From positions 62,001-126,000 of the forward strand of contig CAVSNS010000051.1 in the NCBI GenBank assembly GCA_963729325.1: 64,000 nt of DNA, in the 5' to 3' direction. Below, piece by piece: positions 1 to 9,647 of this stretch. Origin of the DNA: JABCYV01 sp963729325 (lineage in GTDB: Bacteria; Acidobacteriota; Terriglobia; Terriglobales; Acidobacteriaceae). Below the pieces are notes generated by a model. That model worked only from the letters and a program-made list of their open reading frames with translations, made no database searches and had not been told where the DNA came from. The position numbers and the translations under genes were made by a program. Within the stretch, counting starts at the first letter, position 1; each line of letters opens with the position of its first letter.

Positions 1-710
1 TAGTTGAGGTCGCTTACGCCGTAGGCATAGGGCGAATAGCTGCTGTAGGTTCTACTGCTGTATTGCTGGTGATAGGACGATTGCTGTTGGTCCCAGGAGT
101 CATAGGGGTCTGGCTCGAAATTCTTGGCGACAGTGGAGCGATCCTGATCGTCCAGAGCAAAAGTTACAGCCTGCTTCTTACCCACTTCGACCGCACCTGA
201 CGGACCTTCGACGCGCACGTCCCCTTTGAACACAGCAACTATCGCACTTGCATCTTTCATTTCGACTCGCAGATGAGCCGGTTTGCTCAGCGCGACTTTT
301 TCATGGCCGAAGGTCAGCATGAATTCATCGGCTTTCGCGCCCGTGAAATTCAGGTATGCCGTGCCGTCCTTGACGTTAACCGTCGAGGCTTTTGCGCCCG
401 AGTCGCGGAGAGAAAGCACTGGAAACTCAACTACTGTGCCGGGAGTAATACGCAATGTGCTTCCGTCCTCAAACTCCACTTCCGCCCGCGCATCCCTGTC
501 GGTCCGGAGCTTGGTGCCCTCGGTGATGGGTGAATTGAGAAATGCCTTCTCATAACCCTGCCCGGTGTTGCGGTCAATCTGAACGGTAGCTTCGACGTCG
601 CTAAGACGCACGATCCGCACCTGCGAATCGGCAAAAGACGGAACAGCTGGCAGGAAGCACGCAAAACCCGCCAGAACCAGCCCTATCACGACCAGTTTCT
701 GCCTTGACAT
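1..710 (-). CDS. FecR-domain secreted protein (partial, runs off left edge)
   Basis: The minus-strand frame opens at the ATG at 710 and stays open to base 1, so the C-terminus is missing and at least 236 residues are encoded. Residues 1-27 form a signal peptide (start MSRQKLVVIGLVLAG, ending near PSFA). A FecR-like region follows at about 30-165, with the GTKLRTD..ARAEVEFEDGS and V.VFKGDVRV-type strands seen in FecR domains. From about residue 190 the chain becomes rich in Gln, Tyr and Ser (SWDQQQSSYHQQY), a low-complexity tail. FecR domains are periplasmic or envelope modules, and in Acidobacteriota many such proteins have no linked sigma factor, as here. The partner and exact role are unknown. 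A G-rich stretch (GGGGGTG) just upstream may serve as ribosome binding site. Confidence 0.8.
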   Translation of the reverse strand, partial: MSRQKLVVIGLVLAGFACFLPAVPSFADSQVRIVRLSDVEATVQIDRNTGQGYEKAFLNSPITEGTKLRTDRDARAEVEFEDGSTLRITPGTVVEFPVLSLRDSGAKASTVNVKDGTAYLNFTGAKADEFMLTFGHEKVALSKPAHLRVEMKDASAIVAVFKGDVRVEGPSGAVEVGKKQAVTFALDDQDRSTVAKNFEPDPYDSWDQQQSSYHQQYSSRTYSSYSPYAYGVSDLN

Positions 711-818
711 AGACACCCCCCGGGAACCCACCTTGCTCAATTAGAACATTATTTGACTCGTTTAGTTGTCTCTTTCTTGTAACGGCTGCGCGAGAGGCAA
801 AGCGCCCTCAGACAAGAC

Positions 819-1468
819 TTACTTGCCAGAAGCCCCTGCCCGTTCCAGCAGGCGCTGCGCGCGGGCCCGGACCACATTGATGACCGACTGATCCGTCTCG
901 ATCTGCTGCAGGATGGGCGCAATGGCGGAGATTTCCTGCAAGCTGTTCTCTTTGGACATCTCCTCCATCCGCTTGAGCTCCTCATCAAGGGCAAGCTTTT
1001 GGTAATGATGGAAATACTGGAGCCGACGGCCAAATTCCAGCGTTGTCGACATACTCTGAAAGAGACTCGTGAGTTCCTCCACGGCCGAGACCGGCGAATA
1101 GTTATAGATAGCTTGAGTATTTTTGTGGGCGTCCTTGTACGTCAGCGTCTTGGTGCCGGTTGAGGCGATGCCTTTCTTCTTGGAGTCAATTTCTCCCTCA
1201 AAGTAACGTGCGCGTTTGGCGAGGTCAAAAATGCGGGCCCTGGTCGCATCGGAGATGGTAAAGTCCAGCCGAAAAGGGTCGCTGGGCTCGGAGTCAGGGG
1301 TGAGCTTTCCGTTGGAATCGTACGAGGCCTTGCCGTTCGAGGAAACGGAAATGAAGTAATGCTCAGGTTCGGAGCCGGGGAAATCAAAGTTGAAGGTGAT
1401 GACGGCAGCATCCTGAGCCTGCTAGCAAGATACAAGAGCAGAATATAAAGCCGAAAAGCCAAAGCCAT
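819..1468 (-). CDS. secreted hypothetical protein, one apparent frameshift
   Basis: No family is recognised. The ATG at 1468 opens a hydrophobic leader (MALAFRLYILLLYLAS) that looks like a signal peptide. The mature part lies in a different frame, starts AQDAAVITFNFDFPG, and reads through to the TAA at 819-821. The switch lies near 1420, exactly at the expected signal peptidase site, and one missing base would repair it. The mature domain of about 195 residues is charged, with no membrane segment, and ends in a helical tail (LALDEELKRMEEMSKENSL). It sits between the FecR-domain gene and ruvC on the same strand. It is probably a periplasmic acidobacterial protein of unknown role. Confidence 0.6.
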
Positions 1469-1570
1469 TCGCCGTGGCAATGCTCCAGTTAGTTTTCTAA
1501 ATTGGTGCGAGGCCATGCAGAACAAATTATGCCAAAAATCCGCGGAGAGTTGCTGTTGCTCTGGAACGAC

Positions 1571-2075
1571 TCACCTTCCCACTGCGCGTTGGCGCAGGAG
1601 GGTAGCTGAAGTGTGAAGATGACAAATGGCGATGGCGAGAGCGTCAGCGGCGTCAGGGGGCTCTGGAATTTTAGGCAGTTTCAGGAGGCGTGTGACCATG
1701 TGCTGCACCTGCTGCTTCTCCGCCTTGCCGTAGCCGACTACAGCCGACTTGATGGTAAGAGGGCGAGTACTCGGCGACTTCCAGTCCGGCGGATGACGCG
1801 GCCAGCATAGCCACACCCCGCACTTGTCCGAGCTTAAAAGCCGATTTTACGTTCAAGGCATAGAAGACATCTTCTATAGCTACATTGTCGGGCCGGTGCG
1901 CGTGAATGATCTCGCCTAAGCGATTGAAAATTGTTGACAGTCGCCGCGGAAGTGGTTCGCGCGGAGACAGTTTGATGGCTCCGCAGGTCAAGCAGACCAG
2001 CTTGTCATCGTGGGCAAGTTCGACCACACCGAAACCGGTGTACTCGGTACCACAGTCGATGCCCAGGACGCGCAT
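1571..2075 (-). CDS. ruvC: crossover junction endodeoxyribonuclease RuvC, one apparent frameshift
   Basis: RuvC is the resolvase that cuts Holliday junctions with RuvAB during recombinational repair. The N-terminal motif RVLGIDCGTEYTGFG carries the first catalytic Asp, and AIEDVFYALN carries the Glu. The C-terminal motif PPDAADALAIAICH carries the last acidic pair. The first 105 residues read in one frame up to VAEYSP. The rest, LTIKSAVVGYGKAEKQQVQ onward, reads in another. One surplus T near 1757 would restore a protein of about 168 residues, the normal RuvC length. ruvA and ruvB are not adjacent. The gene starts 15 bases downstream of the cstA accessory gene, so it may be cotranscribed. Confidence 0.85.
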
Positions 2076-2090
2076 TGAGGAGAGTGTACC

Positions 2091-2301
2091 TCAGCAACAA
2101 CGTGGCCGACGTACCTTCGCGACTTCGTGCTCTTGCAGAAATTCTCCATACGCGGCGCGAGAAGCGGGCAGCCGGTTCCGCGCCAGGAAAGCGCGCGTAG
2201 GCCGATTCATCAAAGATTTCGCGGAGCACTGCCCTGAATACCGACAGGCACGATTTCAGGCGCGATGTCAGCTGCTGAAATTTGCTATTCCAAGAATTCA
2301 T
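2091..2301 (-). CDS. YbdD/YjiX-like small protein linked to CstA, one apparent frameshift
   Basis: This small cytoplasmic protein belongs to the YbdD/YjiX (DUF466-type) family, which is found next to CstA/BtsT transporters. It starts MNSWNSKFQQ at 2301, within a 4-base ATGA overlap with the cstA stop, which suggests translational coupling. The first part ends EIFDESAYARF. A frame change near 2197, where one extra C would explain it, gives LARNRLPASRAAYGEF..QEHEVAKVR and the C-terminus RPRCC. The closing Arg-Cys-Cys is the hallmark of the family (E. coli YbdD ends ARCC). The reconstructed length of about 70 residues is normal. Its biochemical role is unclear; genetic linkage suggests it supports the transporter. 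Confidence 0.75.
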
Positions 2302-4344
2302 CCCTGCTCCTCCGTGGCAAAGCCACTGGGAACGAATGGCGTCTCTTTTACACCCGCCTGCTTGCGACCAGAAAGCACACTCAGCCACAGAAATGCCGAC
2401 TCGATTAAGATCAACGCAACCATAAAGATCAAGACTCCGGTAACGAAAGCATCAAGGCGATCATTGAAGATGAGGCGAGAATTCGCGGCTGTCGCCGGGA
2501 CCATCGCCAATTGCCGGGCATGCGCCAGAAATCCGATACGAGGATTGGGATCAAACATCTTGTGCCACGAAGCGGTGAAGGTCACCGCAACCAGCCATAG
2601 TAGCGGCGTCAGAGTCACTGCCGCATAGCGCGCTTTCCCCATTTTGACGATGATGGTCGTGGCCACGCACAGCGCCACCGTCGCTAGTAATTGATTGGAG
2701 ATTCCGAACAGCGGCCACAGCGAATTGATTCCTCCCAGCGGATCTTTCACCCCTTGCCAGAGGAAATATCCCCAGGCGCCGACGATCAATGCACTGGTAG
2801 CGAGAATGCTGGGATACCAACTGGTACGGCCAAGCGGCTTCCACACATGGGCGAGCGCATCTTGCACCATGAAGCGGCCGACCCTTGTGCCAGCGTCGAG
2901 CACGGTGAGAATAAATAGCGCCTCGAACATGATGGCGAAGTGATACCAGATGGCCATCACCGCCTGCCCACCCAGGCTGTTGGAGAAGATATGGGCCATG
3001 CCCACAGCAAAAGCAGGAGCGCCGCCGGTGCGGTTGTAGAGCGTCTGCTCGCCTACAGCTTGCGCAAGTGAATGCATTTCGGTTGCCGTGATTGGGAATC
3101 CCCAACTGCTGATAGTAGCGGCCGCAGTCTCCGGAGCCTGGCCCACGATTCCAGCTGGACTATTAATCGCGAAATATGTCCCGGGCTGCAGGACGCAGGC
3201 AGCGATCATCGCCATGATTGCCACCATGGATTCCGCCATCATGGCGCCGTAGCCCACCATGCGAGTCTCGGTTTCTCGCCGGATGAGCTTGGGTGTGGTA
3301 CCACTCGAGATCAGGGAATGGAAGCCGCTGATCGCGCCACAGGCAATCGTGATGAAGGCAAAGGGAAAAATATTTCCCGCAAACACCGGGCCCGAGCCAT
3401 CAATAAAGCGAGTGAGTGGAGGCATGTGGAGCGTTGGATGGAGCGCGACGATTCCCAGCGCCAGCAGCGCGATTGTCCCCAGCTTCACGAACGTGCTGAG
3501 GTAATCGCGCGGGGCGAGCAGCAACCACACCGGCAGCGCCGACGCCGCGAAACCGTAAATGATGATCAGGAGTGCCAGCGTGGGCGCGGTCAAAGTAAAC
3601 CATCCGGCCACCCGCGGAGTCTGCGAGGCCCACTGTCCGCCCCAGATCGCCAGCATGACCAGAATGAAGCCGAGGACCGAAGTCTCCAGCACTTTGCCGG
3701 GTCGCAGGCGGCGCAAGTATAGACCCATGAATAAAGCAATGGGAATGGTCATGGCGATGGTGAACGCGCCCCACGGGCTATTCTTCAGTGCGTTAACCAC
3801 AATCAAGGCTGCGACGCCGAGCAGAATCACGATGATGCTGATGATGGCGACATAGGCCACCACCCCACCAAGGCGGCCAACTTCCTCGCGTGCCATTTCG
3901 GTCAGCGATTTGCCATCGCGGCGGACTGAGAACAGCAGGATCACGAAATCCTGCACACAGCCGCCCAAGGACTGCGCCGGCCAATATCCATAGTGTCCCG
4001 GGAAGATAGCCGAACTGTGCTGCCAGCACCGGCCCGACCAGTGGTCCGGGGCCGGCAATGGCGGCAAAGTGGTGTCCGAAGACGACCCATTTGTTGGTCG
4101 GGACGAAATCGCGACCGTTGTCCAGGCGTTCAGCGGGAGTGGCCCGTTGGGGATCGAGGGCCAGGACTTTAGCAGCGATGAATTTGCTGTAGAAGCGATA
4201 TCCCAGCGCGTAGGTGCAGAATGCCGCAACCACCAGCCACATGGCGTTGATCTGCTCGCCGCGGTGCAACGCGATAGTGGCCAGTGCAAAGGCGCCGAGA
4301 ACAGCAACGGCAAGCCAGATCAGAATTCGCAGTGATTTTGGCAT
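2298..4344 (-). CDS. cstA: carbon starvation protein A, peptide/pyruvate transporter, one apparent frameshift
   Basis: This is a CstA-family inner-membrane transporter (TC 2.A.114), whose relatives take up peptides or pyruvate under carbon limitation. The ATG at 4344 (MPKSLRILIWLAVAVLGAF) starts the first membrane helix. The family motifs NGRDFVPTNKWVVFGHHFAAIAG and GPLVGPVLAAQ follow. Near 3968 the frame changes within VLGGCVQDFVILLF; one surplus base explains it. The remainder, with DGKSLTEMAREEVG, AIACGAISGFHSLI-type and GGINSLWPLFGISNQLLA segments, runs to the stop at 2298 with at least a dozen further hydrophobic helices. The reconstructed length of about 680 residues matches the family. 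The ybdD-like gene overlaps its stop. The gene is divergent from the phosphofructokinase gene, sharing a 272-base intergenic region. Confidence 0.9.
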
Positions 4345-4616
4345 TTTCGGTTTTGCCCGCTTCTCATCCTGAGCGCCAGCACCAACATTGTGGCCAATCC
4401 TCGGCCCCGGCGCAATCGGCAAACTATGCTCCGGGCGGACTCTGCCCCAAAGGAGACATGCCTTGACTTCCTTCATCGCTCGAACAAAATGCTTTTACTA
4501 ATGGTAATCTTAATATTCCGTCGCAAGTAAATGGCTCGAAGTGTATCCGCCTGTCCTACTACTCAATGGGCTGGCGGAGCGACGCGGGAAGTGCACATTC
4601 TTTCGAGGAGCAGGAC

Positions 4617-5696
4617 ATGAGGGTTGGAGTGTTAACCGGCGGTGGCGATTGTCCCGGGCTGAACGCAGTCATTCGCGCCGTGGTGCGCAAGGGTTGCTTC
4701 CACTACGAAGACCAGTTCGTCGGATTTCTTGAAGGCTGGCGCGGTCTGCTGGAAGACAAGAGCATGCCACTAGACCTCTCCAGCGTGGGCGGAATCTTGC
4801 CTCGCGGCGGCACCATCCTGCGTACTTCTCGCACCAATCCTGCCAAGAAGCCGGACGGCCTGGAGAAGTGTGTTACGACGCTGCAAAAGCATAAAGTTGA
4901 AGCCCTGATCGCGATCGGGGGCGATGACACGCTCTCCGTGGCCCAGAAACTCTACGCTAAGGGCGTCAAGGTCGTCGGCGTGCCAAAAACCATCGACAAC
5001 GATCTGGCCGGTACCGACTATACGTTCGGTTTCGATACCGCGGTCAACATCGCCACCGAAGCCATCGACCGCGTGCATACCACTGCCGAGGCGCATAACC
5101 GCGTGATGGTGGTAGAGGTAATGGGACGCAATGCCGGGTGGATTGCGATGTACAGCGGTATCGCCGGAGGCGCCGACGTTATTCTGATTCCCGAGCAACC
5201 CTTCGACATCGAGAAAGTGGCGGAGACGATACGTCTGCGGCACGGCCGAGGACGCTATTTCAGCATTGTGGTGGCGGCCGAAGGGGCGAAGTTCTCTACC
5301 GAGCTGGACCCACGGCACGATGCGTCAGTTGTGCAGGACGTTGGCAAGGACGAATTCGGGCACGCGCGACTGGGTGGCATCGGCAACATTCTGGCACGTG
5401 AGATCGAGAGGCTCACCGGCTTCGAGACGCGAACCGTAGTCCTGGGACACATCCAGCGCGGGGGCTCACCCAGCGCCTTCGACCGCATGCTGGCCACCCG
5501 TTACGGCTTGGGCGCGATTGACATGGTGCACCGCGGCGAATTCGGGTGCATGGCGGCGTTACGCGGAAACAAGATTGTTTCCGTGTCCTTGGCCGATGCC
5601 ATCGCTAAAACCCGTACGGTGGACCAGGAAGTGATCGACGTGGCCTTCGGCATCCTGGACAAGCTCAGCGTGGAGAAAGAGACAGTGGAGAAGTAG
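4617..5696 (+). CDS. pfkA: 6-phosphofructokinase family enzyme, probably pyrophosphate-dependent
   Basis: It phosphorylates fructose 6-phosphate at C1 in glycolysis; PPi-linked forms work reversibly. The start at 4617 (MRVGVLTGGGDCPGLN) has a GAGGAG Shine-Dalgarno 7 bases upstream, so the longer open frame from 4566 is not used. The protein has 359 residues. The catalytic TIDND motif is present. The two residues that discriminate phosphoryl donors are Asp104 in GGDDT and Lys124 in VPKTIDND. ATP-dependent enzymes carry Gly at both places, while PPi enzymes carry Asp and Lys. On that established rule I infer a PPi-dependent or mixed-substrate enzyme. The sugar-phosphate motif GGSPSAFDR is also intact. 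No other glycolytic gene lies nearby. Confidence 0.9.
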   Translation: MRVGVLTGGGDCPGLNAVIRAVVRKGCFHYEDQFVGFLEGWRGLLEDKSMPLDLSSVGGILPRGGTILRTSRTNPAKKPDGLEKCVTTLQKHKVEALIAIGGDDTLSVAQKLYAKGVKVVGVPKTIDNDLAGTDYTFGFDTAVNIATEAIDRVHTTAEAHNRVMVVEVMGRNAGWIAMYSGIAGGADVILIPEQPFDIEKVAETIRLRHGRGRYFSIVVAAEGAKFSTELDPRHDASVVQDVGKDEFGHARLGGIGNILAREIERLTGFETRTVVLGHIQRGGSPSAFDRMLATRYGLGAIDMVHRGEFGCMAALRGNKIVSVSLADAIAKTRTVDQEVIDVAFGILDKLSVEKETVEK

Positions 5697-5806
5697 GGTC
5701 TGAGCTTCGTCTTCAGAGTTTTCTCTCGCCCGCGGACCAACTCAGAGATCGCCACCAAGGACTCCGCAATTTCACGCTCAAATCCGGGTATGATGGGCGG
5801 TCTTCC

Positions 5807-7034
5807 GTGGCCACTGCAATCAAACCGGCATCCTGGCTGACCGCGCGCCGGGTGTTCGTACATGGCTCACTGTTAGCGGCATGCCTTTGGATTGTTTATG
5901 CCGTAACCCTTTCCACGCCGGGCTTGCTTGACCGGAACGGACTTCTTAAGGGCACGGATTTTCTCAATTTCTATACGTTAGGAAGTCTCGCGCTCCAGGG
6001 CCGCGGAGATTTGCTTTACAACATGCGGGCCCAGGCAACGTTCGCCCAGAAGTTACTTCCGGAAGCTGCCGGTTACTATTACGTGCCGCTCTACGGACCG
6101 CAAGTTTCTTTGATGTTTGAGCCCTTCGCCAAACTTTCTTATGGATGGGCGTTGGCCGCCTGGCTTTTTCTAAATGTTCTTATTTACTCCCTGTGCTGTT
6201 ACGCGGTGTGGAAGCGGTGTCCGAACCTGCAGAGCGAACGCTGGACCGTGCTAATCCTGGCAATTGCATTTCCAGGATTTTTTTACCTCTTGGCATTCGG
6301 ACAGAATTCAGGCTTGGCGCTGGCCTGCTTTACCCTCGCTTTTCTCGCCCTAGAACGCGCCAAGCCTTGGCTCGCAGGGTTGGCCATCGGGTCTTTGGTA
6401 TTCAAACCGCAACTAGGATTGGCGGCTGCAGTTGTGTTTATCTTCGCGCGTGAGTGGAAGGTGGTGGCAGGCGCCATCGCGGCCGCCTTGCCCAACTTGC
6501 CTGGGGTTGGGAGCACTATGGAACTCAGGTCATGCGCAACTACGGGCGCGCTCTCTTCCATTTCCGCGAGGTTTTCCCGCTAGTGGAACCCCGGCTTTAT
6601 CAGACGCACTCGCTGGGCTCATTCTGGTCTTTGCTTTTGCCCTGGCCGCGCGCTGCCTTCGGTTTGTCCGTGGCCAGCGCGATCGGAGTTCTTGCGCTGA
6701 CGGTTCTCTGCTGGCGCGCGCAGGCCTCGCTTGCAATTCGCTACTCGGCGCTGCTGTTTGCTACAGTTCTCGTCGCACCCCATCTGACCGTGTACGATCT
6801 GGTGATCTTGGCGCCCGCATTTCTACTGTTGGGAGATTGGGCGGCGGGACAAGACCTTGGAAAAGTTCGGAGCAGAATTCGGCAGCGACGGTGCGGCTGC
6901 TTCTTTACGCCTGTTATCCATTGTTCTTACTGGGACCGCTAGCGCGCTTTACTCATCTGCAACTTTCAGTTGTGGCAATGACTGCATTGCTCTGGATCAG
7001 TTGGCGAATTTCTTCTCCCCAATTGTCCTCCTGA
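5807..7034 (+). CDS. GT87-like (DUF2029) polyprenyl-linked glycosyltransferase, two apparent frameshifts
   Basis: It is a polytopic membrane protein resembling the GT87/DUF2029 mannosyltransferases, which use lipid-linked sugars outside the inner membrane. The first segment from the GTG at 5807 includes GTDFLNFYTLGSLALQG, with the acidic residue in the first loop, then YYYVPLYGPQVSLMFEPF and several helices. The frame changes near 6487 (into LAQLAWGWEHYG) and again near 6880, then ends RLLLYACYPLFLLG...SSPQLSS at 7034. About 409 residues and 9-10 helices result, normal for the family. It ends 7 bases before the convergent esterase gene. Sugar and acceptor cannot be predicted. Confidence 0.7.
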
Positions 7035-7041
7035 ACGTTTC

Positions 7042-7911
7042 TTAGTCCTGCCGTTTTTCAAACAAGAACGTCAGCGCTTCGGGCAGGCGTTTCGCCCATT
7101 CGGCTTCGCTGTGCGTCGCCCCGTCATCAATCTTCACTAGCAAGCGGTCCTCTCTCACGCCCGCTCGGCGCAAGATATGTTCAAGTTCGCGGACATCGTC
7201 CACTACCTCCTCGTCGCGATCAGGACGACCTGCCTCTCTGGTTCCGATCGCGAGAAAGATTTTTTCCGGCCACTGACGGAAGGCGCGACTGTATTTCAAG
7301 AGAAGTCGATTGGAGACAAATAGCGACGGACTCTCGAGCAGCAGCCGGCCAAAAATCGCTGGCCGATCCATCACCGTGTACAGGGAAATAAGGGCTCCCA
7401 GCGACGATCCTCCCAAGCCAGTATTTTCCGGGCCTCGGGCAATGCGGTAGCGAAGATACAAAAATGGCATCACTTCGTTGATCAGGAAATCCGGATAGCG
7501 CTTGCCTTGTGGCCGCAGTACCGGCGGATTAAATGAGCGATAAGGCAGATATTCTTTCACGCGGTCTTTCTGAGCGTGGTCGATGCCCACGATGATCAGC
7601 GGTGGAATCTTGCCTTCACGAATGAGGCGGTCGGCGGTCTCATCCGCTTGCCATTCAACGCCGGCAAACGCCGTCGCCCGGTCGAACAGGTTCTGGCCGT
7701 CGTTGAGATAAAACACCGGGTAGTGCCGGTCTTTGTTTTCCGGATCGTGATAGCCAGGTGGCAGCCAAACCCGCAACATTCGCACGTTGCGAAAGATACG
7801 GCTGTGAAACTCGTGCAGAATGAGATCTCCAACGACGGAGGAGTTCGGCGAAGCTCTGCTTGTCTCCGTACCGGCTACGATCCCGGATTGCGTAATCTCT
7901 TCCATAAGCAT
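7042..7911 (-). CDS. alpha/beta-hydrolase esterase (esterase D / enterochelin-esterase-like)
   Basis: This 289-residue cytoplasmic hydrolase belongs to the putative esterase family (PF00756-like). It shows the family strand RMLRVWLPPGYHD, the YPVFYLNDGQNLFD segment, and the nucleophile elbow GLGGSSLGALIS with the catalytic Ser. A probable catalytic His lies in DGATHSEAEW near the C-terminus. There is no signal peptide. The substrate cannot be predicted; relatives act on acyl esters, siderophores or carbohydrate esters. It lies 18 bases downstream of the VKOR gene on the same strand and may be cotranscribed with it. The start at 7911 is chosen as the first in-frame codon; Met3 is an equally good start. 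Confidence 0.8.
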   Translation of the reverse strand: MLMEEITQSGIVAGTETSRASPNSSVVGDLILHEFHSRIFRNVRMLRVWLPPGYHDPENKDRHYPVFYLNDGQNLFDRATAFAGVEWQADETADRLIREGKIPPLIIVGIDHAQKDRVKEYLPYRSFNPPVLRPQGKRYPDFLINEVMPFLYLRYRIARGPENTGLGGSSLGALISLYTVMDRPAIFGRLLLESPSLFVSNRLLLKYSRAFRQWPEKIFLAIGTREAGRPDRDEEVVDDVRELEHILRRAGVREDRLLVKIDDGATHSEAEWAKRLPEALTFLFEKRQD

Positions 7912-7929
7912 TAAGAAGTGATAGGCAGC

Positions 7930-8385
7930 CTATTTTGACCCCTGCCGTAAGGTGTACCTGACGAGTACCGCGGACAGAACCGTAATCGTAAAAATCAGGC
8001 TCAGCGATGACAGGCATAAGATGCACCACACTGCCAGCACGAAGGCTTCGACGTAAGTCAGATAGAGCGCGAATCCCAGCCCTGCCATTGAAGCAATCAG
8101 CAGCATCACCGGAGTTTCGTGCTTGGTGCGATATAGCGTCGCCAGCGCCAACAAGGCGACGTAGCCCATGATCCCAATGAGCGCCACTGGGATTCCGAAC
8201 ACGGTCGAGTAAGTGCTGCGGTTGACCAGGTCGCAGTTCAAGCTCTCTCCGAAGTCACAATAGGAAGTCTGCGAAGTACCGTAGTGGTGATAGAGAGACA
8301 CTGACGAGACCACGGCTCCCGCCACGGCCAACAGCGCAATCGCCAGCAATATGCGCCGAGCGAGAGGGGTCATGGCAAACTGCAT
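7930..8385 (-). CDS. vitamin K epoxide reductase (VKOR) family membrane protein
   Basis: Bacterial VKOR homologues reoxidise a thioredoxin-like partner and pass electrons to quinone, replacing DsbB in disulfide-bond formation. The 151-residue protein has four hydrophobic segments. The loop cysteine pair sits in YCDFGESLNCDLV, and the active-site CxxC is in AVWCILCLSSLS in the last helices. The family Ser/Thr-Tyr region NRSTYSTVFGIPVALIG follows the loop. Its start lies inside the end of the thioredoxin-like gene (16-base overlap), so the two are almost certainly coupled and form one oxidative-folding module. Confidence 0.88.
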   Translation of the reverse strand: MQFAMTPLARRILLAIALLAVAGAVVSSVSLYHHYGTSQTSYCDFGESLNCDLVNRSTYSTVFGIPVALIGIMGYVALLALATLYRTKHETPVMLLIASMAGLGFALYLTYVEAFVLAVWCILCLSSLSLIFTITVLSAVLVRYTLRQGSK

Positions 8386-8732
8386 CCGGCTTTTTCACTT
8401 AGCAGTTGAAGTGATAGCGTGCCTTCCCGACGCTCGCCATCGGCGAACTGCCAAGTGGGAAAATGTTTTACTCCAACTTGAATGCAGCCAGCCGATTCCT
8501 CGCGAGAGCCTCGAATACCGCATTCAATATAAGGAACGTACTCAAAGGACCGGCCGAACACTTCTTTCTGATCGGCGCAATGCGGGCACCAGTAAGCTCC
8601 ATACATCTTGACCTGCTTCGCCGCCAGACACTGAGCAAAGGCATTGAGACGACTGGCGCGTTTCCTTAGGCCAAGGTAGTATGCGCCCGCAAACACGGCG
8701 ACGATGACCAATGCAATGACGATGCTGCGCAT
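8370..8732 (-). CDS. membrane-anchored thioredoxin-like protein, partner of VKOR
   Basis: The 120-residue protein has an N-terminal membrane anchor (MRSIVIALVIVAVFAGAYYLG), then a short thioredoxin-like domain whose active site is MYGAYWCPHCADQ. This CPHC motif is typical of disulfide-bond oxidants such as DsbA. Further cysteines lie in YIECGIRG and ESAGCIQVG, with the cis-proline-like FPTW after them. In plants and cyanobacteria the same domain is fused to VKOR; here it is a separate gene overlapping it. It should act on the outer face of the membrane and be reoxidised by the VKOR protein. It follows the lipid kinase gene by 11 bases. Confidence 0.85.
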   Translation of the reverse strand: MRSIVIALVIVAVFAGAYYLGLRKRASRLNAFAQCLAAKQVKMYGAYWCPHCADQKEVFGRSFEYVPYIECGIRGSREESAGCIQVGVKHFPTWQFADGERREGTLSLQLLSEKAGCSLP

Positions 8733-8743
8733 GGAAATGTTTC

Positions 8744-9647
8744 TTATACCATGACGTTCAAGGCAGACGGCAGAACGTCCAGCGTCTCGCAGTACAGAGT
8801 AAGCACCTCGCCATCCACCATGACATCGACCGGTGCGTCGAGGTAAAAATCGATTCGCTTCGCGGCCCGCCGTTCCGCCAGCGGATGGTTGATGTGAGTG
8901 CCGTCATATAGCGTTGGCAGGTTGCGGATCAGCCCCACGCGGCCAATCGGGCCCCAGCGTACATATTCGATCAGGCCATCGCTAACTTCAGCTTTGGGCG
9001 CAATCATCATCGTCCCGCCGGTATATTTGCTATTGTTGAAGGTGAGGAACAGACAAGGACGTCGGTCGATATCCGATTCTCCGTCCACTCGCAAAGGAAA
9101 CGGACGCCGTCGAAAACGGACAAGCTGACTGAAGATGGACAGCTGATATCCGGGCTCTCCCCAACTGCTGAAAGCGCCGCGCCCGCATGGTAGCCACATC
9201 AGCGGCAAAGCCCATGCTCAAGAGATTGATGTAATGGATTACGCCGGCTTTGTGACTGAGTCGCAACACGTCGCAGGCTCTTGAACGGCCGGCGAGTATT
9301 GCGTCGATCGCGAGCTCCACCCCGCCATCGCCAAAGTCGCGCAGAAACGAGTTACCCGTGCCCAGCGGAAGAAACGCCAGCGTAGGACTTTCATGATTTG
9401 CGGCTTTAGGAAACAGTCCGTTTACGATCTCATAGGATGTCCCATCGCCTCCGACGGCAATAAAGCGGCGATAGCCTCGCGCATAGGCATCTCGGACAAT
9501 TTCCGTGGCTTGCGCGGGCGCAGAGGTTTCGACCACCTCCAGCTTAATTCCGTCAGCACGCAGACGATCCAGCGCGGGACCGACCAATTTGCGGCAACGA
9601 CCACCTCCCGCAGCCGGATTGACCACGGCAAGAAACGTCTCGGTCAC
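8744..9647 (-). CDS. diacylglycerol/lipid kinase family protein (YegS/BmrU-like), one apparent frameshift
   Basis: It is an ATP-dependent lipid kinase with the DAGK catalytic fold. It starts with GTG at 9647 (VTETFLAVVNPAAGGGR), overlapping the preceding AMP-ligase stop by four bases (GTGA). The nucleotide motifs IAVGGDGTSYEIVNG and FLPLGTGNSFLRDF are intact. After MRARRF near 9178 the frame changes to SSWGEPGYQLSIFSQLV. The C-terminal half contains LTFNNSKYTGGTMMIAPKA and DGEVL, as in the family. The reconstructed length is about 300 residues. Its coupling to the ligase puts it in the lipid operon. The substrate could be diacylglycerol, an alkylglycerol or a sphingoid-like base; the sequence does not decide. 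Confidence 0.85.

Noticed and set aside
1906..2628. 240-residue plus-strand open frame
   Set aside because: It lies opposite ruvC, the ybdD-like gene and cstA and has no family motif; it is a G+C-rich shadow frame.
3072..3722. 216-residue plus-strand open frame rich in Arg, His and Ser
   Set aside because: Antisense to the conserved membrane helices of cstA, with a composition unlike a real protein.
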